64,000 bases of DNA from Fremontodendron californicum (taxonomy: Eukaryota > Streptophyta > Magnoliopsida > Malvales > Malvaceae), in NCBI GenBank assembly GCA_030761205.1, contig JAULJL010000004.1, forward strand, positions 21,673,172 to 21,737,171. Reading direction: 5' to 3'. Shown here piece by piece: positions 9,058-21,400 of this stretch; the stretch's first letter is position 1; each line of letters begins with the position of its first letter. Below the pieces are notes generated by a model that saw only the letters and a program-made list of their open reading frames with translations, was not told where the DNA came from and did not search any database. The position numbers and the translations under genes are program-made.

Positions 9058-10795
9058 CATTATCTAACATTGTGTTTGTTGTGTCTCAGTTATAATAAGT
9101 GGTTAGCAACCTCTGCAGGTAATATCTCCTAAATTCTACCTTTAAAATTTGACATTGGGGACAATGTCATATTTTAGTAGGGGGTAAGGGACATATTTTG
9201 CTAATTTAAAAAAAAAAATTGTTGTGTTTTAAGACATTTAGAAGTATTCATTCTGAACAAGGTCTGAGTAAGGGAGACTTGAGACATACCTTGTCAGTTT
9301 GATTTAATCTTCTTCTTCAAAAAAAAAAAAAGCATGTTTAGACTTAGTGTGTTTTTAGTGTGTTTTAGTTACTTTCAATACTATAATGAGATATGAATTG
9401 CATAAGTCTAAAACAGATTTATTAGTGAGAAGATTTTCATGAGAATTGAGCTTGATATCAACCTTTTTATGAGCCAATGTTAATATGATATGTTGATTGA
9501 GAAAGAAGCATGTTTAGACTTAATCTGACTTGTATAATCATCCTTGTGAGTTTTTGAGCCTATAATGATTGATGCATTATACAAATCAATCTAATTTCTT
9601 TCTTGAGTGCTCTTATGATTACATGATTCTCTAGAACTTGCTTTAAACCGTTTGAGACTATATTGATACATGTGACAACATGAATATGATAGAGGCATTA
9701 GGATTATAACCAGAGCCAAACAGCCATCCATTATTAATGTTCTAAGAGAACATCCCCACTAGTGAGCCAATTTAAGCCTACATTAAATATGCTGTTTTAT
9801 TGGTAACCACAACTTACACCTAGCCTAAATATACTTATATCCTTACCCTTGTTCTAAAGATGGATTATATATTTTGAGACATATTGCAAAAAAACAAGGG
9901 ATATTTTTAGTTGAAAATTTGGGTTAGAAACAAAAGATAAGTGTGGGGGAAGAAAAGAAAAGAAAAAGTCAAGAGAAAAAGAAATGGATCATTGTTAAAT
10001 ACATTCCCATATTCAAAAAAAAAAAATCTTCTCTTGAACTTCTAGTTAAAGTAAAGAAAAAGATGTTACAAAGTTGGTTAGAATGAAGCAAAGGCTCAAC
10101 ATGAATATTTAGCCTATGTGACTATGTACTTGTAAAGAGTTTTGAGAAATTTATTTGTATGATCTTATTATGTCTCTAAACTCTATGAACTCTTTGGAAC
10201 CTTTGTGATATCTTTATCCTTTTGTTCTTTAACCACATTATAACCCTTTGGCCCTATTACAACCTTGAATAAAGACCTCTTGATTTATGAAGTTGTATGA
10301 TCTAAGTAGTGGAGAATAGGTGGACAAGCAAGCATATGGTAGAAGTGTTTTCATGAGATTGATTGAGTGTAAACACTTTACCACTACTTTAAAGAGTGAA
10401 AATCATGAGAGTATCCCATGTGAGAGGTTGAGATTAAGTTGAATATGCACTATTTTGATTGAAATATGTTATGTTAATATTGGCTTAACTCTTTTATTTA
10501 CATTCAAAGATTGTCTCTAATTTATAGACTTGTTCAAAGATTGTCTCTAATTTATATTGAAAGGATTAGGAGTAAATATTTTTAGTGTATGTAGTTTACT
10601 TATATTTTAGTTTTTCAATGTTTGTGGGTATCGTTCTAGCAAACCCTCACGAGACTAAACTCGTCCACTAGGGACACCTAGGGGTTTAAAGGCTTGTGTC
10701 ACATGCTAAGTGCCACCGTGATTTCCTACGAAAATGGATTAGATTAGATTTTCTTATTTTATTTTTATTGAGTCGTTGCTAGGGACTAGCAACAA
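9058..10795 (+). other. 3' non-coding part of the Athila-like element
   Basis: No ORF of interest. It contains a hairpin and G-rich tract near 9151-9190, a second purine run at about 9940-9975 (gtgtgggggaagaaaagaaaag), and repeated phrases such as 'ttgttcaaagattgtctctaatttata', duplicated at about 10503-10557. This is the place where Athila elements carry a long untranslated region. Confidence 0.6.
9151..9189 (+). other. Hairpin GACATTG-GGGA-CAATGTC followed by a polypurine tract
   Basis: A perfect 7-bp stem with a GGGA loop at 9151-9168 is followed by TAGTAGGGGGTAAGGG. The pairing of this hairpin with a G-rich tract is familiar from Athila-type elements. It probably marks an internal polypurine tract; the main one is at 10798-10811. 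Confidence 0.6.
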
Positions 10796-10811
10796 TCTAA
10801 GTGTGGGGGTG
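10796..10811 (+). promoter_or_regulatory. Polypurine tract before the 3' LTR
   Basis: AAGTGTGGGGGTG lies immediately before the TG of the right LTR at 10812. It is the expected primer site for plus-strand DNA synthesis. Confidence 0.85.
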
Positions 10812-12326
10812 TGATAACTCGTATAATTATATAGTTTTTAGTTATGTTTTATTATTGTTTTGTGTCAAATACGAGTTATTATTGCTTAGTCTACTTGTGT
10901 TTATGATCTTTTATATTTTTATGTAATTTGGTGTTTTTCATGAGTTTCTTTGAGTGATTTCAGATTACTAGGTTAAATCAAGAATTAAGGGCAAATCCAA
11001 TTCAGTTCTAGTTCCGACACCTTTTGCCATATCAGCTATATCTGGAGTTTCACTGAAGCAATAATGCTGAAATTTTAACCGTGCAAAGTTAAGAGGCATA
11101 TCTATCTTTTTCATGTTTTACACTTCTTGAAACGGAGTCGTTTTCCCTACCGAAATCAACCATCAAGTTGGCTGATGTGCAATGACGTCTGTTCTGCACC
11201 GTTTTGGTATTTTGACCATATCTTCCGATCCACATGAGAAAATGATCTGATTTCAACGGCTATGGATCAGTAACTGATAGGGGCATATTTTTCTAGAAGA
11301 CCATTTGATCAGATCGAGCCTCCAACATTGACAAAATCGACCATCAAGCTGGCTGATCAGAATTGTCATACAACATGACGAAAATTGTTAGAAAAATGCA
11401 CCCACCTATTATACCTACCTTTGAAATTTATAAAGCTTGTCTCTTGTCATTTAGCTCTCCAAAATGTGTACAAATAGAGGGCCTTGGATGAGTATTAGGG
11501 GACATTATACATTGGTAGGATATTAGCCATTGTAATAAAATTCTCTAAGTTTTCTTCTTCTTTCCTTTCTCTAGTTTTCTTTTTCTTTATTTACTTATGC
11601 TTCTTACATTTCTTTTCATTTTATTCATATCTAGTATGTGTTGCTAATCATATTGTTGAGGTGATGAGGTGAAGCTCTTGGTAAATGCTAAGGTTAGTCT
11701 CTTAAACATGAGCTAAAATGAATCATCATTTATAAACACTAGTATAGATAATATTTTCTTTTGGTTTAAAATCATACTTGCAAAGTAGGGATCTTGATTC
11801 ATTATTGACAATGAAAATGGCACAGTAAATGCTTGGTTTCATAACCTTGATTTGTTGTAGACATATACCTTGGCATAAGGAATGCTTGGACTCTTTTTAT
11901 GAGTTTTGAGGACACCAAATGAACATAATATCATATGCTATGGACGTTGGACAATTTGGACTGAATTGCTAAACCTTCCGATTGGAATCTCCCTTATGTG
12001 TGAATTTCAATTGTGTAATAAAACAAGATTAATCTTAGCATAACACCAAGAGTGGATTCTCTAACCTCAACATCTTTTCTTATTGTTTTTTTTTTATATC
12101 TTGTTTAATTTCTTTTATGTTATTTTGTTTATTTTGTTCTCTAATATCTTGTTTATCTTGTTTTGTTGTTGATTCCCTAATATCTTGTTTACTTTCTTTT
12201 TCTTATATATTTATAAACTTATACTTACTAATACGCTTCCCTGTGGTTCGACCTCGGACACCCGAGAATTTATTACTTGAACATAACCTGCACTTGGGTT
12301 TACAACTCTTAATTGAGTCTCCATCA
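10812..12326 (+). repeat. 3' LTR of the Athila-like element
   Basis: 1,515 bp, TGATAACTCG...CTCCATCA, matching 2733-4240. The seven-base length difference comes from a longer T run near 12083-12095 and small indels nearby. It is joined at 12327 directly to the middle of a copia reverse transcriptase, with no target duplication. Confidence 0.95.
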
Positions 12327-13735
12327 CCTATAGAGTGTAAATGGATACTGAGAAAGAAATTTAAGCTTGATGGTTCAATTGATAAATATAAAGCCAAGCT
12401 TGTAGCCAAAGACTTTAGGCAAAAAGAGGACACAGATTTCTTTGATACATTTTCTCCTGTGAGCAAAATAACATCAATAAGAGTTCTAATTGCAGTTGCT
12501 GCTATCCATGATTTGATAATCCATCAAATGGATGTAAAAACAACTTTCTTAAATGGAGAGTTGGAAAAAGAAATTTATATGGAGCAACCTGAGGGCTTTG
12601 TTATGCTAGGTAATGAAAATAAAGTGTGTAAATTGTTAATATCCTTATATGGTTTAAAACAAGCACCCAGACAGTGGCATGAGAAGTTTGACATGTGTTT
12701 AATTTCTAATGGTTTCAAACCCAATGAAAGTGAAAAATGCATATACTACAAATCAGATTGTAATTCACATGTCATAATTTGTTTATATGTTGACGATCTC
12801 TTGATTTTTGGTACAAATCTAGAGATTAAAAATGCTACTTACTAATCATTTTGACATGAAATATTTAGGGGAAGCAAATGTAATTATTGGCATGAGGATC
12901 ACAAGGACTTCAAATGGTATTTTTCTAGACCAATCTCATTATATTGATTTTTTTTAAAAAAAAATACAAGTTTTTCGATTGCAAACTCTTGTGTTCTCCT
13001 TTTGATCCAAATTTACATTTATTTCCCGTAGAGAATGATCAAGATGTATGTAACCAAAAAGAGTATACTAGTATTATTGGTATCTTGAGGTATGCCACTG
13101 ATTGCACACCTGACATTGCTTATGCTATAGAGGTGCTGGCTAGATTTACAAGTAAACCAAATTTAGAGCACTGGAATGCAATTAATCATGTAATGAGATA
13201 TTTAAAAAGGACTCTAAGTTATGATATACTTTATCAAAAGTATCATGCTATACTTAAAGGATACAATGATGCTAATTGGAATACCTTAGTTTGTGGTTCC
13301 TTGTCTACCACTGGTTATTTGTTTACATTGGGAGGTGGAGAAATTTTGTTGAAAATCTAAAAAGCAACAAATCATAGTAAACTCCACCATGGAGGCCAAA
13401 CTTATAGCATTGGCCTCAGCTAGTGAAGAAGCAGATTGGTTACGAGATCTCTTATTTGAAATTCCAATATGGGAATAACCAATACCACTTGTCTTAATTT
13501 AATGTGATAGTACTGCAACTATTAGAGAGTTAATAATAAATATTACAATGGAAAGTTCATATCTATAAGAAGAAAACATACCTATGTGAGATCTCATATA
13601 ACTAATGGTAATGTTAATTATCTTCAAAGGGATGATAATCTTGTAGATCCTTTGACAAAAGCTCTAGCTAAAGAAAATATATGGATAGCATCGAGGGGGA
13701 TGGGACTAAAGCCCAAAAAAGAATAAAAATCAACT
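12327..13735 (+). pseudogene. Ty1/copia pol remnant (reverse transcriptase and RNase H), 5' truncated
   Basis: The sequence starts inside a copia RT (IECKWILRKKFKLDGSIDKY) and continues with MDVKTTFLNGELEKEIYMEQ, YGLKQAPRQWHEKF and the active-site CLYVDDLLIF. The frame then breaks near 12835. The next frames give the connection region (NHFDM, GMRITR) and, from about 12944, an RNase H domain with SLYTSIIG-like and RYLKRTL motifs. The last part (NSTMEAKLIALASASEEADWLRDLL) is in yet another frame with stops at about 13358 and 13477. At least three frame breaks make it a pseudogene. Gag, integrase and the start of RT are missing, cut at the Athila LTR border. Any ORF that appears to run from the LTR into this RT is an artefact of the junction. 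Confidence 0.9.
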
Positions 13736-14291
13736 ATGAGGATACTCTACCTAGTGATTGGAGATCCCAAGAATTAGGTTCAAAGGGAAAAACGAATCAT
13801 AGAGTGGTTTGAATGACATGCACATTTAATATTAAGAAACCCTATGATGCAATGCATGTATCCTGTAACAGTAATGGAAGTTGAGTATGTTTATATTCTT
13901 AATGAGGTCTATAGCTCGTTTGAGTGGGATGTAGAGTTACAAGAGCATCCCTGATAGCCTCACCTATATGAGTGTGGAAGTGAGGCTGCTTCTTATGAGA
14001 ATTTGGGTTTATTCTCTATAACGCTTATTATAACCGGGATAAAGCACATGGCCATAACGTGTTGGCTAAAGAATCTCATGGCAGGGCACTGAAAATCTAT
14101 ATGTGTGACGTAATACTTTGTTTCTCTAAAGCAACCTTAGTTCAAGACTTAATTCACTATTGGCTCTAGAGCAAAGATTGTTGAAACACTAAATGGAGGT
14201 TCAAGACATTGACACCTATATTATGCATAGTTTTCAAACTTCACTTGAAAAGTTAGTACTTAAATATTTTTTATTAAAATAAGTGAGGGAA

Positions 14292-14878
14292 TGTTGGATT
14301 ATTTTAAAAAAAGAAGAAGCAAAAAACACATTATTTTGATAATTGCTAAAGTTTCAAATGAAATTTATTATTGTAAGTTTAAATTAAAATACTTTGAATG
14401 GCAATTGGTTAAGTTATAAACAAAAATTAATTATTAAAATTAAATGCTTTCTTTCGTTATTTCTTCAACACTATACCATAAATAGTGAACTCTTCACTTC
14501 AAAGCATCCACTTTTTAAGAGAAAAACTCTCTTTTAAATGTTCCTTCAATATATCTATTTACAAATCTTTTTAAGTATTTTAAGAGTGCTAATTAATAGG
14601 GTGAAGAAAGTTCCAATTTTGGTGGAGCTTTTACTTTCTAACTTGTGCAGGTTAGCAAGGTGTACAATGGGTGACTGGGTTTGTTGTATCTTAGGGGACG
14701 ATGTGCAATACAACCTCTTTGCATCGGTTCTTATCACTGAGAGTGCACATATCGTTTCAAGAGAGCAACCTAGTCCGCGCCTCAATCTCTGTCACCCTAT
14801 TTCAACTATCAGATTTGTGACAATTCGACAGCAACAAATTGTACCTATAGTCTTATCCTAAAGAATTATTGTGCAACA
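14292..14878 (+). repeat. 3' LTR of the copia remnant
   Basis: A purine tract (AAGTGAGGGAA) ends at 14291 and is followed by TGTTGGATT. The matching end is GTGCAACA at 14871-14878, giving a TGTTG...CAACA terminal inverted repeat. A TATA-like 'ccataaatag' lies at about 14476. The partner 5' LTR is lost. The stretch 13736-14291 is the element's untranslated 3' region and holds no gene. Confidence 0.65.
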
Positions 14879-16594
14879 TTCTCTAACATTACCAAATTTA
14901 TCGTATCAAACAAATTCTACAAATGGGGGCAAATTGAAATTTTTTGAAGGGGCCAAACATAATTTTACTTTATTTTTAAATGATCATGTAAAAGTATTTG
15001 CAAAAGTCTTAAAAAATTTAGGAGAGCAAATTGAAAACTTTTGTATGGGTCAAATATAATTCCACCTTATTTTTAAGTGATGATGTAAAAGTATTAAAAA
15101 ACAATTAGGAGAGGCCAAGAGCTCTACCTACTCCTTACATTCGCCTCTGGATGTCATTATCTAATCTAATCATATTCATCATCTTAATTTATCATAAGCT
15201 ATCCATCATCATATATACCAAACATTTCAGGATACAAATATAAAATCTCTCATCATGTATTTATGCATTAGAAATTAATTGAATTATAATAATAAATATA
15301 AAATTGTGTAACATAAGAAAATAATAAAATGGGAATAATGTCCCAAATAATCATTCTAATTAGGGTGAATTTAGACTTGTCTATGAGCTGGGTCTTAGAC
15401 AAAGATTTTTAAGTTTAGACTTAGCCCATATTATTATTTTACTAATAAAAACTTACTTTTCTTTAAATTTAATTTCGAAAAACATTTAAAAATATTTTAA
15501 CAAATCAAAGGGCCTAATAGGCTCGAATAGGTGAGCCTAGACGAGCCTTGCGCAAAGCTTGGAAGTGTCAATCGAGTCTGATCCTACTTGACCCATATAC
15601 ACTTCAAAGGGTGATGGATCAAATTTACTGCTCGTATTTGAATAGATGTAATGTTATCATTATATTTTTTAGTTTGGTTTTAAATGGTTAAAAGTGAAGG
15701 TGTCCATAGATTAAGTGACCCACCAAGCTTGAGGCCCTAGCTCGATTCGACTCGAGACCTAGATAAATTTCTTAATAAAATATTATGACTTTCAAACTAT
15801 CACTTATTAACAAACAAAAAAAGCAAATTTAATTATTTGGATTGCAACTGAATAAATTTTATATTAAAAAAAAACAAAAATAATAATTAATTTGAAAATT
15901 AGCATTAAAAATAACAACAAAGATGCATAGGAATTAATATGCAAAAAAATAAAATTTATCAAACTTTTATTTCCTTTCTAATCATGATTTTATCCCATAA
16001 CCATACACTTATAATACTAACAAAACATTACCTTATATTTGAATTTTTTTTTCTTTTTTATTTATTTATTTTTTTGCCTTTGTCTTTTGCATAATGCATG
16101 TGAAGAAGCGCATGTAATATTTAGCACATGACAAAAGCTACCATAATAGATGCTGTTCATTTTCTGCTTTCTATTTTTTTCCTACATATATACAGAGTTT
16201 TTCACTAGTCAAATTTTACATGTGTTCGTATAAGGATTATCGGTATCGGTGGTATCAGTCTATACATATTAATTTTGAAAAAAAAATTAAATTAGAATGA
16301 TACCAGTATTGTATCTTTTTTTTGTATCAATCTGTACCGATCGTATCGACTTGTACTAATCCGTATTGGTCATTACCATCTAATACCGAATGGTACAAGA
16401 TTTTGATTTTTTTTTTAAAAAAAATCTTTTAACTTATTAGATTCTTTTAACAAATTCCTAATATTTTTTCTCTCATGATATGTTTTTTTTATTTTTTCAT
16501 AATTTCATTCAAAAATAAAATGTGGTCCTTAAATTAGGTTATTGAACATGCTTAATAATAATTTACTATAAATTTAATATTTATTTTATCTAAT
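14879..16594. other. AT-rich intergenic DNA without recognised genes
   Basis: No ORF of interest. It contains small repeated phrases (two copies of 'aattttactttatttttaa(a/g)tgat.atgtaaaagtatt' at about 14961 and 15065), subterminal hAT-like phrases such as 'ggtgagcctagacgagcctt' near 15530, and a patch of TATCGG/GTACCGA repeats at 16230-16390. Confidence 0.5.
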
Positions 16595-17380
16595 GATAAT
16601 GTCATATTTAGTCTCTGAATTATAATAAATCGTTTAATGTAGCACCTATACTTTAAAAATGTGTAATGTGACCCCTATACTATAATTATGTTAAGTAATG
16701 TGGTACCTACCTATAATAATAAAAAAGTATCATCACACAGTGACTGCTACGTGTATTAATAATAAAAAATAATTATTTTATTTTTTAAAAACTAAAAATA
16801 TTAATGTTTTTTGAAAAATAAAAATATTTTTCCTTTTTCTTTCTCTCTCCCCCTTCCCCTCTCTCCCTCAATTCCCCTCGTTCAGGCCGAATTCCGCCAG
16901 GCACCGGTCGGGTTTGGTCAAAGGAGGTCGGACCTGGCACTGGTAGGCTAGATCAACCTGAAACCAGGCCAAAAGCGTCGGCCTATTTCAGGCCATTTTC
17001 AGCCTAGTTTTAGGTTGATCCAGTCTACCAATGTTGGGTCTGACCTCCATTGGCTAAACCCAACTAATGATTAGTCCGGTTCAGACTGAAATAGGAGAAT
17101 CGGGGAGAGAGGCGAGGGGAGAGAAAAAGGAGAAATAACAGAAAAATAAAAAAAAATTAAATGTTTTTTAAAAATAACATGTGAAAAGATGATTTGGCAA
17201 ACTACACGTGTCATCATGTAATTGGGTGATAGACATATCATCCACTTTTATTTAATGGTGTTAACCCCAGGTATCATATTGATAGACGGAATGGTAGTAT
17301 GGGTATCACATTAGATATTTTTAAAGTAAAGGTACCATATTAGACAATTTACTATAGTTCATGGGCCAATAGGATATTAT
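16595..17380. mobile_element. Foldback (MULE-like) element, about 0.78 kb
   Basis: The left half is, base for base with scattered mismatches, the inverted complement of the right half. The outer parts pair 'gtagcacctatactttaaaaatgt' (about 16635) with the complement of 'atatttttaaagtaaaggtacca' (about 17315). The inner GC-rich parts pair 'ggaggtcggacctggcac' (about 16922) with the complement of 'gggtctgacctccattgg' (about 17035). The turning point is near 16985. No transposase is encoded. The exact ends and TSD are not clear by eye. Outer parts with 'gtaccatat/gtcatcatgtaattggg' phrases resemble non-autonomous Mutator-like elements. Confidence 0.65.
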
Positions 17381-18490
17381 CTTTTTATTTATTTGATGTT
17401 TAACAATTTTAGATATTGAATAATTATAATTTTGAAAATTTATATTTGCATATAAACATATAAATATATGTAATGGAATATATTTACATGTGTATATAAT
17501 ATATACTTTTTGGTAGAAACTCACTTTAGGGTTAGAGGTTTTTATCTAAGTCTAAGGAAAAGATAGATACTATAAAAGATTATACATTGTCCTAAAAAAG
17601 ATAGCAATTCAAGATAGTAAATTGAAAATTCCTTGACAAGAAAGGATAAAGAAAAGGACATAGGCACCTTGTGAGAAGGGCCGAACCTCTATAAATTGCT
17701 TGTGTTTGCTCTTCTTTTCCAATTTTCTTAGTTGCTTTATTTTTTTATCATTTGCTTTACTTACTTAATTTTTCATTTTTCATATTTGTGTTTTAATTCC
17801 ATAGTAATTTTCAAGAAATCAATTTATCTCTCTCTTTATTTCATCATCACTTTGCGCTAACAAATTTTAATAGATTTTTACATAATCTATAATATAAACT
17901 AATTCTGTAATTATCATTTAAATCCTTATGTTGATAATCTTCAAAACATATATTTATAGCTATTATGAATAGAATTTAATTATATATCCAAATAATGTGA
18001 AAAAATCAATCACCAATGTCAATAAACTAAAAATTTAATTGAATTTCACCAATACATAAAAATCATATAGTATTTGGTAGATAATACTTATCAGAACAAA
18101 CCCAATAATCTAAAAATTATAAATGAATTTACAAAAAATAAGTATTCATATCATGAATATTTATATAAAGTACAATGTGACTTTATAGAATGATATACAA
18201 AATATTTTATTGTATTCAAACGTAAGTTTTAGATTTTTATGTATCGACTATAGTTTATTAAGTGATGAAGCTATATCATCTTTCAAGAATTTTTTTTTAT
18301 TAAACTATATATATAGTTTATTAAGAAAAAGATCTAGATAAGGATACTCAGAGAAAGAGAGATACTTGTTTTTCATAATATATGACTCAATAGTAAAGAA
18401 ATAAATTTGATATCAACTTTATACTGAAGTAACATGACATGGATTATGCTCTAATACCACTATTGTAAGCAAAATAAAGTAAGATATATG
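17381..18490. other. AT-rich intergenic DNA, nothing recognised
   Basis: No supported gene, RNA or repeat border was found. The 5-bp duplication ATATG of the next element ends it at 18486-18490. Confidence 0.5.
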
Positions 18491-21400
18491 TGTAGACACC
18501 TAATTTTGTCCGCACCCCTAAACAAGGCTTGTTTTTCCTCAATTCCTCGGGTTTCTAACAATTTCCCCTCATCCCATAGTTTTGTTTTGACACTTTGATT
18601 CGGAGGTCAAAACTGAGATCAATATTGAAAAGTCAACATTGAAAAGTCAAAGTCAAAAAAGTCAACTTTTGAAAAATCAAGATTTAAAAAGAGGATTGGA
18701 TGATGAGCAAGCAATCTTGATAATTGGAGAGCTACAATTGAAAATTAAAGGCGAAATTGAATAAGGAGATTAAAGAGAAGTGATGGAGGGACTAAATCGA
18801 AAGAAATCAAAAGCTAAAATTAAAGGGGAAAAAGCAAAATTAGTTGACAAAGTGGCTAATTTGAATAAATTAAAGATGGTGAAAATGGAATTTGATACAT
18901 TGGAGAAAGGCGAGATAGGAGATGGAAACGTTGGAATGACTAAATTGAAAGTTTAATTTCAAGGGAAATTAAAGGAAAAAATTAAATTGAATGAAATTGA
19001 AACTTCAATTTGAGGAAGAAGCAATAAAGGAATGGATTTTAAAAGCTCAATTACAAGGAGGATGAAGGGAGGAGCTAATTTTGAAGAAGAATTGAAAATA
19101 CAAGGACTAAAGTGAATAAATTGAAAGTTTAATTTCTAGGAGAATTATGGAAAATTTCAAATTGAAAGTTCAATTTAAAAGAGAATCAATAAAGGAATGG
19201 ATTTCAAAAGATCAATTATAAGGATAATTAGAGAAGAAGAAATTTGAAGAATAAATTGAAAATGGAAGGACTAAATTGCACAAATTAAAAGTTTGGATTT
19301 GTAGAGAAGGGTGCAATTGAAAGGAAAATTAGTTTGGAAATGAGGGAGGAATGAATAAAATACAATTGGAAAGTTTAAGGAATAATATGGAATTATCCAA
19401 AGGTAGAAGTGTAGTAAAGTGGAAGGATGAAGGTCATTTTTTGAAGAGTGCTAAATGACATTTTGGTGAATAAGTGGATAACTAGGAGAGAGAAGGAGCA
19501 AGACGTACATGACATGGCAAGCCTTGGCTAAGAGAATTCCTACTTGGTGAGAAAGACTAGGAAGGGGGACCATAAGAGAGGGAGACCACTAGAAAGATGA
19601 AAGCTTGGAGTGGGGACCATTTGGAAATGAAGAAAACATGACTCTTACCCCCCTATGCACCATTCGGCCAAGGGTATTTGAAAAGGCAGTAGCCCTCATT
19701 TTTAGACCATTCGACCATAGTGTATAGAGGAGGAGAAAAAGGTTTTTGAAATTTCACTAAGGGAGAAAAGAAAAGGAAGAGAGGAAAGGAAATGAGGAAA
19801 AATGAAGGGTTTAAGGTTTTTCAAAAGCTTCGCTAAGGTAGCTTGCTAGTTTTTCTTCTCCATTTTTTATTTCCTTTAAAAGTTGTGCTTTCTTGCTTGA
19901 TGTTTCATTTCTTAAGGTTTTTAAAAGGATTTTTAAGAAAACTTCTCTTCTTTTTTTTTTAAAACTACAAGGCATACTACAAAAACTACAATCTTGCAAA
20001 AAATTTCCCTTCTTTTCTTCAAGTTGGCCAAACCTAGTAAGCCTTATTGTGCTTTTGTTTGCTTCATACTTCTATCTTGATATTTGATGTGGGATGGTCT
20101 ATTGTGGTTAGTTGGTGATTTTTCTTTTGTTTTCCTTCTTAAAATGAAAGGTTTTAAGCTTAATGATCTTGATTTCATCCAAGTGATGGTTAGGCCGGAT
20201 TTAGCAACCAAGGGGCCAACCTTGAGCCAACCTTTGTTTTCTTGCTTGTTTATGTTTTTTTTTCTTATATCTTGTTATTCTCATGTGCATAATTTGCTGA
20301 ATATGAGTTTATTGTGGAGTATTCGCTTTGTTACATATTGTTTGTTTTCTTTGGAAGAAGTGATTATGAGCTTGATGACCTTGGTTTCATCCAAGTGATG
20401 GTTAGACTGGATTAACATCCAAGAGGCCAACTTTGAGCCAATCATTTCATTTGCATTGAAACATGTTTTTAAACCATTTCCAACATGATTTTGGTTAGGA
20501 TCAATCAATGGTTCATAGCCAAAATCTTGTTTTCCAAATAGTTGGAAAAAAACAATGCTTTAAAGGTTGGATATGCTGATTTCGGGCAATAAGAATCCTA
20601 TTCATTTTTTGTCCAAATAAAAAACTGTTTTAACCTCATTTACTAGAACCTTGGCCGAACCTAGGGTTATTTTTTTTCAGATTTTTTTGAATTATCCTTA
20701 AGGGTTAAAAAATAGTTAGCTAAAATAGGGTTTTGGGTAGCTAAAACGAGCTTTAAAACTAGCAAAAGTTTGGATTTTTTTACACTAAGGGGAGGGGCTG
20801 GCCGAGACCCTTAGGGGCTGTTTCTAAGTTGTTTTCGATCATCTAAGACTTAAAAAAAATATGGTTTTGGTAAATAGGGCTTCGGGTAGTTAAAACGAGC
20901 TTCAAAATCGAGTCAGAATTTGGGTGGTTTGCACTAAGGGGCATTCGGCCAAGGTGATTTTCTTTCAAAAAATTTGTAATTTTGTTTTCTCGGTTTTAAG
21001 AAAAAGGCATTTGCATTAAGACTCATTTAGAGGTATTCGAATGTCGAACCATGGCATTCAGACATCCCTTAATCCGAGCAAAACATGTGCCTAAAATCCT
21101 TTGATTTTTAAAAAGTTCAATCTAAGTTCTTTCAAAGGTAGTCAGACATCTTTATAGGTGTTCAGATATCCTCTCTTCAAGGGAGAAACACATTCCGACA
21201 TGCATTTCATGCTTTGAAAATGTTTTTTTTTTCAATTTTGTCATAAAAACGTGCTTTCTCGATTTAATAAACATTTGGCGAGAGTAATTTCTTAATCTTT
21301 GCCGGGTTTGCCGAGGAGGTTCAAAAATTATTCTACGCACGTGTTTATGAAATTGTAAATTATGGCTTTTGTTTTATTCGGGATTACGTAAGTGTCACGC

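Larger units (their letters stand above)
2733..12326 (+). mobile_element. Athila-like LTR retrotransposon lacking RT/INT, carrying two extra ORFs
   Basis: A 9.6-kb element bounded by two near-identical LTRs (2733-4240 and 10812-12326), each TG...CA. It has a primer-binding site complementary to plant tRNA-Asp (4247-4264) and a G-rich polypurine tract just before the right LTR. Order inside: leader repeats, gag-protease ORF, a short pol remnant that joins pre-RT sequence directly to post-integrase sequence, an unknown ORF (7508-8044), a LOG-like ORF (8411-9057), and a long 3' non-coding part. Because RT, RNase H and the integrase core are gone, it could only move with enzymes supplied by an intact relative. 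I count roughly twenty substitutions between the LTRs by eye, about 1.3 percent, so the insertion is young. The five bases on the left (AAGGG) and right (CCTAT) do not match, so no TSD is present. Confidence 0.93.

Noticed and set aside
12117..12845. A 242-residue ORF running from the LTR into reverse transcriptase
   Set aside because: It is a chance fusion across the LTR/copia junction at 12326/12327; only the part after the junction is real copia RT.
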